Source of the DNA: Diplodia intermedia
Lineage: Eukaryota > Ascomycota > Dothideomycetes > Botryosphaeriales > Botryosphaeriaceae
Length of the DNA: 64,000 nucleotides
NCBI GenBank assembly: GCA_021495925.1
Contig: JAKEKT010000111.1
Span: 1 to 64,000, forward strand
Direction of reading: 5' to 3'
A program made the translations under genes and the position numbers. The notes under the pieces are model-generated. The model was given only the letters and a program-made list of their open reading frames with translations. It was not told the DNA's origin and did no database searches. Shown piece by piece: positions 45,079-57,322 of the stretch. The stretch's first letter is position 1; each line of letters begins with the position of its first letter.

Positions 45079-48000
45079 CTACGCCCCGTACTTTCGAGAA
45101 GGTCGGCTGTTCTCCTGCGGGTTTGCTGAGTAGCTGGCCCTCGCAATCATCGGTATCGACGACTTCGGCGGTACAGCCGGCCTCTCTCCTTTCCCTTCGT
45201 TCTCCTCCGCAACGCTTTCTACGCTCGTCTTTGCATCAGGTTGGTGCGTCTGTTTCTTGTTCATCGTGCTGTAGTAGCGTTGAATGCTGGAACGTTTCTT
45301 GGTGCGCGCAGAAGCAGGGGCAGCAGCGAAGGGGCTAGGGAGCTGCTTGACCGGGCTGGGGATCTCTTGGGGAACTGGAGACCACGCTGGGGAAATACTA
45401 GGAGACGCACGAGCCGACGAGTTGGGAGAAGAGGATTGCGAATAGGAATGCATCGCCTGCTGGCTTTGGCTACGGGCATGGTGGTGGTAATTTCCAGCCG
45501 GTCGCTGGAGGTATTGTGTGTCGGTGCGTGGCATGCTCCGGTGTTGAACGCTCATGCTGCGGCCGTGCATCGGCTGCGCCTGGCCATGGTCCTGAGTTTG
45601 TGCTTCGCGCCGCTCTCGCCAGAAGTTAGATGTTTGTTCCCAGCCGTGTGTCTGGATGCGCAGCGAAGATGGTAGCTCGCGTTTCCCATCCGACTCGTCC
45701 GCCTTGAATCTATCAGCAACCGCGATATCTTCCTCTAAAAGCACCACCATCTTTTCTGTACTGCATGGCCCAGCGTTACTGACGTTCGGGCTTGGCTTGT
45801 CTGTGTGCCTACGCTTAAGAGGCGCCTGATCGTGTTTGACCTCGAGACCTTCCTCCCCTTCAACCGGAATCTTCTCTTCGCGAATATCAAAAGTAGCCGC
45901 CCTTGTCAGACGTGGCTGAGATTGGGAGGAAGCCTTGGTCAGCAAGCCTCGGCGGTAAGGCCTGTACGCAGGTTTGTTGACGTGGTTACGCGGTTCTGCT
46001 GGGAGCGGCTTGTTGTCGAGTTCGGCTGTGCTGCTGTCGTTGCTGTCGCAGCCCGCCGACGAAGCTTTGGGGATCATGCTTTGCGGACGGGAAAAGTTCG
46101 GAATGGAGGGGACAGAGGAAGACAATTGGCTTTCTTGTTGCTGCTTCTGCTGTTGCTGGTGTTGTTGGTCGTGGTAACTGGCAGGGCGAGTACGGGGCTT
46201 GGTGCTCTCAGGAGTGATATATTCCTTTTCCTCCTCCTCCTCCGCCTTCTTCTCACGCCACGTCTTCTGCTGGCGTTTCTGTTTCTGGTCAGCCCGGTAC
46301 TTACTACGAATGCGCGCATATTCAGAAGCCGTTGCGTCGTCCATGTTCTGGCCGCTTTTGGAAGGTTTAACCAGAGCAGTACTAAGGTGGTGCGGTTGCA
46401 CAGCCGAGGACCCAGAGACCTGCGGCTTGACTGGCAACGACGATAGCGCAATGTCGTAGGGTGAGCCGCCAAGCGAGTGGGTAACGGAGCCAAAGTCCGA
46501 GACTGTAGCTACACCAAAGGAATCACCTGACCCCTGTATGCCGTCTTTCTCAATCGAGTTTGGAATGTTTTTGGTTGCGTCCTCGCCTGCGTCTTCGAGG
46601 GGAGCGGGAATATTCTTGGATTTGCGGCGGAAGCTGAAGACCTGCTTGAGTGGGGAGGGCGAGCGCACACGTTTGGACGAACGTTTTTCTTTGCTGTTCT
46701 GCTTCGGCAACGAGGAAAGCGTATCACTCTCTTCCTCGGTAGGTGCCGGCGATGGGAAGCGAATGGAGACGGCGGATTGCTCGACCAAGCTGGTTTGCGA
46801 GACACAGGTGTGCTCCAAATGGTCCATTCCAGGAGAATCTTCTATCCGCTTTGAGTAGCCGGCAGCAAGTACCTGGGGGACATTCGGAATGCTACCCGTC
46901 TCAATAGGCTTGATGCTTTGCACAGTCGGGGGCGTGCCGGTCGACTTCCGCTTCTGCAACCTTTTCCGTGCTGCGTTCAACGCCGTCTTCTCAGAGGAAT
47001 GCTGTTCCATCGCTGAATCATGGCGCTGGGGCATTTGTGGCTCCGGGCTTTGCTCTTTCGCGATGATCTCGCTGGGCATCTCGGGAGTTGGCGATGGGGA
47101 TGGAGAAGTCAAGTCTCTCAAAGACATCCGCTTCCATGACTTGGAACGTCTGAGGGATTTCCTCCAACTACTCTTCGTCTCCGCCTCCGTCTCTGGTTTT
47201 GTTTCGATTTTCGGCTCAGCTCCTGCCTTCTGCTCGACGTCCTCCTCGGTGTGCTTTTGAGGAGAGGCAGCAAGCATCACGTTAATCGTGTAAAGACTTC
47301 GCCCGTCTGCGGTGTCCGTAGATCCGTCCGAAGCTTGGCCGTTTTGCCGCCCATCGGGCGTAGACGGCACCGTTTCTGCGGCTCCATCGCTACAGACAGA
47401 GTGAGCCGTGGAAACGACAGCTTGCGACTGCGAAAGCTGCATCGCTTTAAGGCTGGTGCCTGATGAATACCCTGAGTCGGAGTGGAAAGCTTGAGCCGGT
47501 CGCTGCAGCTTGATTTGCGGAAGGTTTTGGTCGAGGCTATGACCAGTGGCTGCTGCGTGAGATTGCTCGATTCGAGTCCTCCCATCAATCCGTGTCGACT
47601 CGACAGCTACACATCCATCAAGGATCCGCAAAGCCTCTGCCCTGAATTTCTCGGTATCGTCCCGGTCATGATAGCCTTCGTCGGCATTGTGAGGGGGCCT
47701 CGGTGACGGGGTGGCACGACTGAAGGGGGTTCGTCCATACGGCGAAGCTTGCAGTTCCGCAATGTAGTCATCTGCAGAGAGCTTTGGCAATTCCGCTGCA
47801 GGATGAAGATCGTCATGCTCGTCGCCAACTTCTGGGGTTGACGGGCGCTGGAGCATCAATTCGCTGGGCACCCGCGACCTTCTCGCCCTCCTTGGGATCT
47901 CTGTGGACTGGGCATCGAGCTCGGCATACCCAGAAGAAGGGCCAATTGTTTCAGACCGACGGAGTGGAGCGCGAAAACTGGCTGGATTCTGTGCATTGGC

Positions 48001-49002
48001 TTGATGGCCACACTCGATACCAAAATACTCTTCCTGATGAAGCTCTGGCAGAGAGGTTCTGCGGTCGAGATGGCGTGAGATGATGCTCGGGGCGGGAGAT
48101 GGCGCACCGTTGGTGATCATGAGGGTGCCTATTTTGTTGGTCAAGGTGGCGTAGTCCATGTCTCCGGGAGTTTGGGCGCGATGGTCCGGACAATCATCTT
48201 GCGAGACGTCCAAGGAAGCGATGCGGGTCAGCGGGGAAGGGCCGAGCTGCTCCAAGCTCCAGGGAGGGGTTTCGTCCTGCGTGGGGAGAGCGGGGCGTGC
48301 AACGGGCTTCGGGTCCTTTACATCGGCGGGGCTGCGAGTGGCGAGTCCTGGCACGGCCATTGACCTGCGGCGGACTAGTTTTGGAGGCGCCTGGTTACTC
48401 GTGTCCACGGCAGTTGGCTCATCCCGGGTGGGAAGGAGGGCCTTGTCTGCAATCGGAGGTGGATTAGCACGTGGTGGAATGAGGCGGGCACGTTAACGCA
48501 GAGACATACGCAGGGCCACGAGCTGGTCGGGGGTTGCATTCTTTTTCAGCTCCTGCAGAATGGCAATGGCGGCGTCGAGGTCGACGGTGGGTTCGTCGTG
48601 CTCCGACGAGGCGGCAGCCGGCCTCATGGCGGAAGCGGCTTCGGGGGGATTGGGGGCGGGTCGGGAAAGGACGGTCAACCGGTCGATGTTGTTGGCGAGG
48701 TCAGCTAGAACAGCGTCGTCATTGTCACCCGGGGCGGCGGCTTGGGAGTCGAGAGCGTCCTCTTCGTGGGGACCGAAAAGTTGCAGGCGGATCTGCTGGC
48801 GAGCCTCCTGCTTGGTGCGGAAGGAGCCGGCGCAAGTCCACACAACGTCGTCGGCGTCGAAGTTTGGAGGCTTTGAGTGGTGGGGGGAGCCAGCTTGAGG
48901 ACCGAGCTGGGGCGAAGGCGAGTGGTTATAGGTGCGGGGCTTGGTGAGGCGATGGGCCTCGCGCGGAGCAGCAGCGCGGTCGGTTGAGGTCGCGTTGCCC
49001 AT
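45079..49002 (-). CDS. Large disordered protein, probably N-myristoylated
   Basis: 1286 residues from two exons, 49002-48510 and 48446-45079; the 63-bp intron has a GTATGT donor and a GCTAAT branch, and a His codon is split. Without splicing the frame stops 5 codons into the intron, so the two halves are easily annotated as separate genes. The start MGNATSTD fits the N-myristoylation consensus (Gly2, Ser6), suggesting attachment to a membrane. A small block at about 50-75 (DDVVWTCAGSFRTKQEARQQ) and DLDAAIAILQELKKNATPDQL near the end of exon 1 look folded. Exon 2 is Ser/Pro/Lys/Gln-rich with many RRRS, SWRKSLRRSKSWKRMSLRDL and similar kinase-site-like patches. No catalytic domain. I do not recognise a named family. 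Confidence 0.78.
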
Positions 49003-51820
49003 GGCGATGGCTGGGCGGCGGCAGTCGCTTGCGCAAGCGTGGAGGCGGGCTGCGGACGGTGGCTGGTTGCTTCAACCTCCTCGAACTCACGGGTAGGTAT
49101 ATTAGGCGACGCCCCCGGTGCATGACACGCCGACGGTCCCAGAGAACGGGTCGATCGGACACCAGCACCAGCACCAGCACCAGCTGGAGACGCGGGGCGG
49201 GCGGCGGGTCAATGCTAGAAGCCGGTCGGGTCTGGAGCCATTGCGCCGCAGCTCGAGGACATCTGCGAGAGGGGTGGGCGGCGGAGGGGGAGACTGGCGG
49301 GGAGGGCGCCTTCTTCATCTCATCGAGCATTTCTTGGTTGCAGCGGCCCACAGCGCTTTAGCCCGCCTGCGGCCGGGACATCCCAGCGCTGCCGTCGCAA
49401 CGTCGCCTGTTGTCGATCCAGCCCGCTTCACCCTTCATCTGCAGCCGACGCGCAAGGGAGCGAACTGGTTTTCATGTGCCACCCGACGGCCGCAGACGCC
49501 TGGCCGTTTCAAGCGCGGCCGCCTGCGCCCAGTCAAATGGCGAGTGTGGCTGTGGCTGTGGGCCGGAGTCGGTTCCTGTTTGTTTTGCCTAGCCACAGCT
49601 CGCGCTAGGTTGTTGGTGTGATGCCGGCATGATGCCTCTGGCCGCTGCCGGAATGCCCGAAACACGCTCGTCGACTGCGATCGGGCCATGGCCGTGGCAT
49701 AGCACCGCCAGCCACACGCTCTCTCTTATCGCGCGCGTCTCTCTGCCGCCGTCGCCGTTCACTCCAGCCTTCCCCGCGTCCTTCTGCATTCGGAACCATG
49801 GTTCGTTTGATCTGCTCCGTCAAGCGTTGCCGCGGCGCCCCAGCCTCCTGGGAGTCGCGGAAACTTGCCTGGGACGGGCTGGAAAACTTGGTTTAGCGCA
49901 GCCCTCTCTTCTGGACGGGGATTCGCTGCGCGGCGATCGGCCGAAGATCGGCACTGAAAAGGTGAGGCTGAGATCTGGAGAGCCGTCTTGCCGGGAGGTC
50001 GCAGCCGGTAACTGTGTGGCATCTTCTGCGCGAACGGAGAGACGGCAATGACGACATTGTCGCGGTGGGCCTGAGGCGCGCCTTTGCTCTACCACGTCGT
50101 AAGGCCTCCCGGTTCCCGTTCCTCATGGCTCGGGGGAACAAAGAAGAAAAGACGATGGAGCGTCCGAGCGTCCGTGTGTTGTGAGATGACTTCCAGAACG
50201 TTTCGCGCGCCCTGAGACGGGAGCGGTCCGTTCGGCCGCGGGAAAATCCGGTGAAGGGAGCGGTCGGTCAGCTCTCTTGCAATTTCTCGTGCCAATTCTC
50301 CGGATCTGGGCTTGATCAGGCGTCGACGTGGCCAGAGTGGGTTTGAAAACTGCTGGCGACCTTTTCGCAACTGTTGGCTCAACCGCCTGATTGGCCTTCC
50401 TGAAACAGCCCTTGCAACGCACCGACGCCCACGACGCCGTTGCCCTACTACGTACGGAGGGAGGCAGAGGACGCTCCGGGAGCCTGCGCAGGGTGCTACA
50501 TACCAGGACTGTGGAGCTCATTTTACTTGAACGCATTACTGTGCGGCCTTTCCGAATGAGTTTGTTCTTTTCCGGCTCCATGTTCGCGAACAAGCCCTAT
50601 AGCATTGGCAAACCATCAGAAGTGTCGCTTGGGCCAGTATATATAATTCTGCTCGGTCCATTGGGCCACAGAGCTCGCGCCATTCCCCAGCAGTTCTCCA
50701 GCATTTGTGCTTGGAAACTCTCCCGGAAGCAGCAAATAATCCGAGAAGAGCGTGCGTTCCGTGTCATCTCCAAAGGACATCATCCATTCAATCCTCGACA
50801 CAAGCCCCTGAAAACGACATGACCCAATCTCACTACATAATCCGCGCGTCTACTGAGTTTCGTCTATCATGAGTTCTATCGCACTGCTAGCGTGTGTGTG
50901 TATCATCGTCTGTCAAATGCGTAGCAGAAGGTGTCCAGGGGTCTAATTCCAGCGCAACCACCAAGATCCCGAAGCCTTTCATAGGCACGCACGCTCAGAG
51001 GCCACGACTGACCTCAGGCCTCCCCTCCTCTCGTTGAAGTTTTTGATTGCAGCAATGCCTTCGCTGTGGCTGTGATAATTGAGCACCCTCTCATAGGACT
51101 CGGTTTTTCAACCGTATTTTGGGCCATCTTGTGTTCTAGACCTGGGGTATGATCACCTGCGGAAGAGAGGGAAGAGTAAACCATCAGATGTGGTTCAAGC
51201 CAAGTGTAAGCATGTGGAGATGATCAGCACATGCAGTAAGACTCTTTCGAAAGGTCTGCGCGTAATTAACGCTTATTTCCGACGGGAGTCAGGATGAGGA
51301 GACGCGAGCAAGTTTCCACTCAACCTTGCATTCCCCACCTCTATTCGATGTACCTATTTCTGGTGATTCTCAGCCCACCTCCACGCAAACGTCTGCTTCC
51401 AACAGAACATGAAATCTTTCTCGCTCATTTGAAGTCGTACGACGCAAATTGCGAACGGTGGTTGCCACATCAGCACTCACTAAAGACAACCGCATCACAA
51501 AATCAGCAGATTATGGAAAACTGATTGTATTTCCCGTCAATCATTCCATCAATTCGGACACCTTCCTGTAGGAAACGACGGTGGACTCTTATTTGCCTCT
51601 GTCCTGGCCTGGATATAGCGTCAGCCAGCCTCCTTCAATTATGCGTTTTCATTAGCTGCAAATGCAACAGAGGGAGTGCTTCCAGTATGTTTGCGTGCGT
51701 TGACAAACACGCATCTCGGCGGTTATAGAAAGCTCAAGGATAGGGAGGGCCAGTCCTACCGTAATGCGCCGTGTTCCAGGCCTTGGCTATCGGTCCAGGC
51801 TGTTTTTCATCAGTCGATCG
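49003..51820. other. Gene-poor 2.8-kb intergenic region
   Basis: Upstream of the myristoylated protein. Contains a short CAGCAC-unit repeat near 49161-49183. No frame here carries a recognisable domain; from about 50,800 composition becomes more AT-rich, as in untranslated DNA. Confidence 0.4.
49161..49183. repeat. Short CAGCAC microsatellite
   Basis: About four copies of ACCAGC/CAGCAC units in a row, roughly 160 bp upstream of the start of the myristoylated-protein gene. Confidence 0.75.
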
Positions 51821-52199
51821 TCACGAACAGGTGCAGGTCCATCCACGCACCTCGCCATGCCTTTGGTCAGCATGTTTGTCTTTGAAATGTTCCGAGTTCA
51901 CAGCTGTGTCTGTCAGCTCTGCGACCTGGTTCGCTTCGCGCCGTTGTCAGATGGTTAGATCGCATACATGTGGAACCATCTCTCGAGCTCTCGTTGTGAT
52001 GGGGGTCGCCTCGCTTTGTCGCACCGGCAGGCGTATGGGTAGGGGTTCCCCCGCCAGCAGACCATCTGTCACCGATGTTCTGAACACCGGGAGTCTCGAA
52101 GACGTTGTCCGAGTTACCACTGAACTTGGGCACCATGTAGAAGAGGCTGAGAGCACCGCCCACAACCCACACAGCCTTGTTCTTGAGCAGATTTGCCAT
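51821..52199 (-). CDS. Small fungal membrane protein, function unknown
   Basis: Starts MANLLKNKAVWVVGGALSLF, a single N-terminal membrane span, followed by a polar part with VFETPGVQNIGDRWSAGGGTPTHTP, a pattern I recall from small conserved ascomycete proteins without known function. Unspliced, the frame runs to 51867. A better model uses a GTATGC donor at 51967 and a CTGACAG acceptor at 51910 (58-bp intron), giving 106 residues and an end with VNSEHFKDKHADQRHGE, closer to the family's usual acidic/basic tail. The 5' part is more certain than the 3' end. Confidence 0.6.
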
Positions 52200-52816
52200 T
52201 GCAGATGGATGGAGGGGTGGAAGGGAGCAAGGATGAGGATAGCAGTGGGGCGCTGTTTGGGGCTATGGTATGCTGTCAACTTTGTTGCGCCGCCAATCAA
52301 CCGAAGAGCGGAGATGAAGGTCGGGGGAGAATGAGGATGGAGTTGACGAGGTGCGCTGCGGCGTTGATATCACGTCCAGGAAGGGACGCTGCGTTCACGC
52401 GCTACCTTCCCAAGCACCCGTTCGAAACGTCATACAAACAAGTAGCGCAGTCACGCCGCAACGCCGCCAGGCCCGAGAAACGGTGGCGGCGCGCACTGCG
52501 GATCCAATTGATGAATGGAGCGCATCAGCACGGCGTCCTAGCATCACGATGCGCGGCGGCGATGATGATGCACCATGCAAGCGCCAGGCGGCAAGGGATC
52601 CCTGCAGTGCCGGCGCGCGCCGCGCGGAGAAACGGTACCGCCGTGCGTAGGGCTGGCCGGTCGTGGACATGGACATGTGTCGCAAATGACGATGTTCGCA
52701 TCCTCGCCTTGACTGTCGCCTGCCTTGCTCCCATTTGCGCGCCATCGCGTTCTGCATGCGCTGCCGTACCCGCCCAAGTGTCCAAGCCGGTGCGGTCTAA
52801 TCGGACGAGCCGAGCC
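52200..52816. promoter_or_regulatory. Divergent promoter, small membrane protein / ERD1-like
   Basis: 617 bp between opposed start codons, GC-rich towards the ERD1-like gene. No clear TATA element. Confidence 0.4.
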
Positions 52817-54223
52817 ATGGACGGAGACGCGCACGTCGAGCCGGAGCTGGACTCCTTTACGCGCTGGCTACCGCTGCCCTACCGCGTCGCCGTGATCATA
52901 GTACTGGGTTGGTTGTGAGCGCTAGTAACACTTCTAGAAGTCTGTCTGTACTCACCTCTGCCGCAGGTGTCTGGGCCTGGGGAGCCAATCTCCACTACCT
53001 GTTCCTCATCCGCATTGTACGTTGCAAACCCCAACGCGCCGCATTGCCCGCTGACGACAGCTGTGTACAGGACGTCCCGTCCTTGATCAAATACCCGGGC
53101 CGCCCCTCTGCGACACACCCGCCCCATCATCTCTCCACCTATCGTCTTGCGGCGCTGCTTACGATCCCGCTGCTCATCTCCCTTTTCCTCTTCTGGACCA
53201 TCACACATGGAGACCCCGCGCGCGTCGTGGACTGGGAGGCCCTCCCAAACCTTTATCTGGTGGTCATGGTGCTCTGCGTAGTGTTGCCCTGGCATTCGCT
53301 CTCGCGGTCAGGCCGGTTCCGCTTCATGGCAACCCTCAAGCGCATCAGCGTCGGCGGCATCGCCGAGGCACAGGACGGCAAATTCGGCGACATCTTGATG
53401 GCTGATGCTCTGACGTCCTATGCCAAAGTGCTCGGCGACCTCTTCGTCACGCTCTGCATGATGTTCTCGTCCTCCCGCCACTCGACTGGCAAGCCCGAGC
53501 GCAGTTGCGGCGGCGCCTTCTGGGTGCCGTTCATCATCAGCATTCCCAGCTTGATCCGGCTGCGGCAGTGCCTGATCGAGTTCCTGCGCGTGCGCCGCAG
53601 CAACGCCCGCAGCGGCAGTATCGGACCGCATGGCTGGGGCGGCCAGCACCTGGCCAACGCGCTCAAGTACTCCAGCGCCTTCCCCGTCATTATACTCAGT
53701 GCTCTACAGCGCGGCTACGACCCGGCGTCCTTCGGCATGTCCGAGGCCGGCCTCTTCCGCCTCTGGCTCGCAGCCGTCCTAGCGAACTCGTTCTACTCGT
53801 TCTACTGGGACGTCGCAAAGGACTGGGACCTCACGCTGTTTTCCTCCGAACGAAGCAATCCCGAGCATCCTTGGGGACTTCGCCGCCAACGTTGGTTTCA
53901 TGCCAAGCAGATGTACTACACGGTGGTCGTTGTCGACTTCTTCCTCAGGTGCACCTGGAGCATCAAGCTCAGCCCGCATCTTGACCATTTCAATGATCTC
54001 GAGGGTGGCATTTTCGTGATGCAACTGATGGAGGTATTCAGGAGATGGGTTTGGATCTTCTTCAGAGTGGAAACCGAGTGGAGTAAGTCCGGCGAAGCAG
54101 CCTGCTCTTGTTCATTATTGCTAACATGACTAAACAGCTCGCAACAATCGTGGTCCAGCGCCTGATGACATCCTTCTCGGTGACTTCCACCAAAATGGCC
54201 ACAAGTTCGACGACGAGGATTGA
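52817..54223 (+). CDS. ERD1: ERD1-like EXS-domain membrane protein
   Basis: Golgi membrane protein; yeast Erd1 is needed to retain ER luminal proteins and to recycle phosphate and glycosyltransferases in the Golgi. 412 residues from four exons: 52817-52907, 52967-53016, 53071-54082 and 54138-54223. Visible blocks are PLPYRVAVIIVLG.VWAWGANLHYL in the first span, the DVPSLIKYP segment, and the EXS domain with ANSFYSFYWDVAKDWDL, RWFHAKQMYYTVVVVDFFLRCTW and MEVFRRWVWIFFRVETEW. About 8-9 hydrophobic spans. The first donor is GTTGGT, unusual, but it is the only one that keeps frame into VWAWG. SPX is absent, as in Erd1. Symbol by similarity. Confidence 0.88.
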
Positions 54224-55078
54224 TTTTTGGTGGCCAATTTTTTTTTGGTTCTTGCATAAATGGGGGCATAGATGATCGCGCCGACACTTTGGGCACCTGT
54301 ATTCTTTTCTTAATCGCAAGCATTCTGTGTGCTGTCGTAATACTGAGGAGCAAAACTACCAAGGACCTCGCCCATATCACAACCCACCTTTCTGTGCATA
54401 TAAGCTCGTTCTATTGGCGAATAAACGCCCAGGCGCAGATGTTGACCTGGATCGATGCGAAAATGTTCACATGCTGGCCTCAATTACCCATGTAAGCTGA
54501 GCGCAATACCTAACAAAGTACGGCTGCCAGAGGGCGGCATATTCCGTGACCACTTGCGTGGCTTTTTCGATTTCTATCAGTCGAGACACATCGCTGGTGA
54601 ACAGCCAGGGAATTAGATGCGGTTCACATGCAGGTATCGCTTCATGAACGTGCTTTTGTTATTCCAGTCCCGACTACGCTTTCGGGAAGAGGAAACCGAA
54701 TAAAACCATCTCCGTGAAATCGAAAATGCCCGTGTAACTCCCTCGTCCCAGGAAAAAGACATCAAAGAAAGAAAGAGAAATAGAGCCCAGAAGTTGAGGG
54801 CCATCCCCTTGGCCTTTGAAAAGGGGAAAGCGGCACACTTTTCATGTACCGCACCTGAATGGAATCGGCATGTCCGCTCGTGACTGCGGCCATTCTCAGA
54901 CTGTAGAGTTCACTCCCCATCTCTTGCTGCTTTCGGGTATCCAGGTTCACGTACTCCCCAATGCTTCGTCTTCGTCTCTCCGGTGCGCCCATGTTGTTTC
55001 TTTTCCTTCGCCCACCCCTTGACACTTTTGGCACCACCGGTAAGCGTTCACCACGTCGAATGTCTGGGTCGCCATCAT
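54224..55078. other. Convergent 3' region, ERD1-like and RAMP4
   Basis: 855 bp between two facing stop codons. AT-richer than the genes; no frame with a domain and no RNA gene seen. Confidence 0.45.
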
Positions 55079-55543
55079 CTAGAAAAACAGGCGCAGGAGC
55101 TCGAAGAGGAGACCTCCGCAGAGAATGAAGGCCAGGACAGCTGAAAGGAAGGATACCGAGTCAGCGTTTTGTGTCGGAGGGTTTTTGTCCGTGTATCCGT
55201 TCTCGAAGCCGCCGTCTCTAGGGAAGGCGCGGCGCGAATGCGCTCGAGATGCTCACGTACCGATCCAGCCCTTGCTGATTGGGCTTTTGTGCGCTTCCTG
55301 CTTCTTGATCGTCGCCTGCGGCTTGCCGCGCTTGGACGCCTCGGACTTGGCAAAGCGCTCGTTGGCGAGGCGCTGCTGTGGGGTTTGGGCCTGGCGTGAG
55401 GGGCGGATGTCAGCTTCTGGGAGAAAGCGGTGGTCGAGGGAAGGGGGGCGCGCGCTCGAGGGGTGTATGTGAGGGAAGAGCTTGGAGCATTGCAACTTTG
55501 TGTTTGGCAAGGCTGAGGGTCAAGGGCCTGGCACTCTTACCAT
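55079..55543 (-). CDS. YSY6: RAMP4/SERP1 (Ysy6) ER translocon-associated protein
   Basis: Tiny tail-anchored protein of the ER that binds the Sec61 translocon and protects new membrane proteins under stress. 64 residues, three exons: 55543-55541, 55390-55261 and 55140-55079. Exon 1 contributes only the ATG, with the GTAAGA donor directly after it. Exon 2 gives AQTPQQRLANERFAKSEASK, then KRGKPQATIKKQE and SPISKGWI, the family hallmark; exon 3 gives the membrane span AVLAFILCGGLLFELLRLFF. Without the one-codon exon, gene finders would start at a wrong upstream ATG at 55510. The gene shares a 413-bp divergent promoter with the mitochondrial protein gene. Confidence 0.92.
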
Positions 55544-55956
55544 TGTTGGTGGAGAGGGGCGGTGGAAAGGTGCGGTTGCGGAGGGTTGCGGCGGGAGCGC
55601 GGAGGTGGCCTGGAGAGGAGTTGGCTGCGCGCGGTTGCGGGCGAGGTTGGAAGCTTTCAGAGAACCGGAGCTTCAGCGCGAGAGGCGTGTAGGCACTGTC
55701 GTCGAGGCTTGCAAAGAGAGCAACGGTCGTGGTTATCGCTCAATGTGGCTACGTGGGTCTTGGATGCGGAGGGAGGATGGCGAGCTTCAATCCCGCGCTT
55801 CGCAACGAACCATTTTATTACAGCTCCGCCAAAGACCACGTTGCCTGACCCCCCTCTCCGCCAGCCTCGACGCCGCCAACGCCGCCTGCCACCTGAGGAG
55901 TCATAGCCCGCAATCCTGAGGTTGCCTGGACGGACTCCGCGGCGCTGCCAGAAGTC
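55544..55956. promoter_or_regulatory. Divergent promoter, RAMP4 / mitochondrial membrane protein
   Basis: 413 bp between opposed start codons, GC-rich, no coding signal and no clear TATA element. Confidence 0.45.
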
Positions 55957-56595
55957 ATGATCGGCACCACCGTGTCGCGCGTGGTCGGCCTGTCGCCGCT
56001 GCCCCGTTGCACCACCTCCGCTGCTGCTGCCGCCGCCGCCAGGACCTCGTGGCCATTGAGCCTCAGAGCAGGCAGGCAGTATTCATCGTACCAACCGCCG
56101 AACCCGCCCAAGCAGGAGAAATCCTCCACGTACGCGAATGCGCAAGTAAGCTCGGCCTTCACTTTGCTTCTACGCTCGCACAGACACCGAACACCGTGCG
56201 ACGGATCCATGTTCCTCTTCTCGTTTCCACATGTATCCAATGAGTCAATGGAAAGAATATCGACGCTGGTTCCGCGCTGACGTGTCCGCGCGCAGAGAGC
56301 TTTCTATCGCGACTTTGGCGCTCCTGTGGCCAAGGTCTTCCTCGGCGCACTTGTCACCTATCAGGTGTTATACTGGGGCTGGCTAAAGCTCGAGAGCTTG
56401 GAGACTAAAGAAGAGAAAACCGGTGCGTAGCTGTTATTTGCTGAATGCAAGTTCGGACATCGAAGTTACTAGTCACTTGCATGCGGTAAAGACGCAATCA
56501 GAACTGATGTGCAACTTGGGAGATATGCAGCGGAGATGGCGTCGCTTGAGGCGCAAGTTAGGAAGGCTGCCGACATAAAGAAGAACGGCACGTGA
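55957..56595 (+). CDS. Small mitochondrial membrane protein, function unknown
   Basis: 126 residues from three exons: 55957-56145, 56296-56422 and 56531-56595. The N-terminus is Ala/Arg/Ser-rich and lacks acidic residues until about residue 50 (RAGRQYSSYQPPNPPKQ), as in a cleaved mitochondrial presequence. Exon 2 has FGAPVAKVFLGALVTYQVLYWGWLKL, one membrane span preceded by a conserved-looking FGxPVAKVF. The C-terminus (KEEKTAEMASLEAQVRKAADI) should form a coiled coil. The layout resembles small inner-membrane assembly factors, but I cannot name a family with confidence. Confidence 0.72.
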
Positions 56596-57322
56596 GCTGT
56601 GTCATAACTCATGCATTGGTAGCGTTAAGCTCACGCTGCGGTGGTGTGTAAGCGCTCCTGGAGGAGCACGCTGCTTCAAGTACTCCGCACCTGCCGAGGG
56701 AAGGGGAGGGAAGGAAAAGAAACGAGTTCGGAAAACAACAAGCTCTCCCAGGCTCGAGAGCTTCGGGTTCTAGGTGTTGTGTATCCACCATCAGGCGGTG
56801 CGATAAGTCCTACCACTCGCTATAGCGACTCAATATTATTGAAGGTACGGACTAGTGGATACCCGTTCTACTTCACCAGGTGACCTAGCAATCCCCACTG
56901 GAGACACCGACGACCACCTCCTGGATGCGCTGTAATTGTTCCTCGCAACATGAAGCATGATTTAGGTGGAGACTGTTTGGCACTGAACCGGGCAACGCGA
57001 ACGCGAGTGGATCTGCTCCGGGGATCACGGTTCAGATAAGCTCATCCGTTCTACATTGCTCCCAAAGCGACATGAAGCATAAAGCCAAGCACCTCCGCAC
57101 CGTGAACCTAAGTGGGCTGTTGGTTTGCTACAACACTGCGGCAATTCTGGCTTAGAAGTGCTTCAAGGTTGCGTCAGGGAATTTTCATCTTATATTACAG
57201 CACTGCTCGGCTTCTATCATGCAATTGTCGAGTCCATGCCTTTGGTGCGCGAACCCCTCCACGAGAAAACGCCGGCCGCAATATACCTGGTCATAACAAG
57301 AATGTGCTTCATAGAAGCACCC
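56596..57322. other. Convergent 3' region, mitochondrial protein and RPT4
   Basis: 727 bp, AT-richer, between facing stop codons. No domain-bearing frame. Confidence 0.45.

Noticed and set aside
56780..56890. AT-rich patch that might be a transposon fragment
   Set aside because: No terminal repeats, target duplication or coding trace could be seen.
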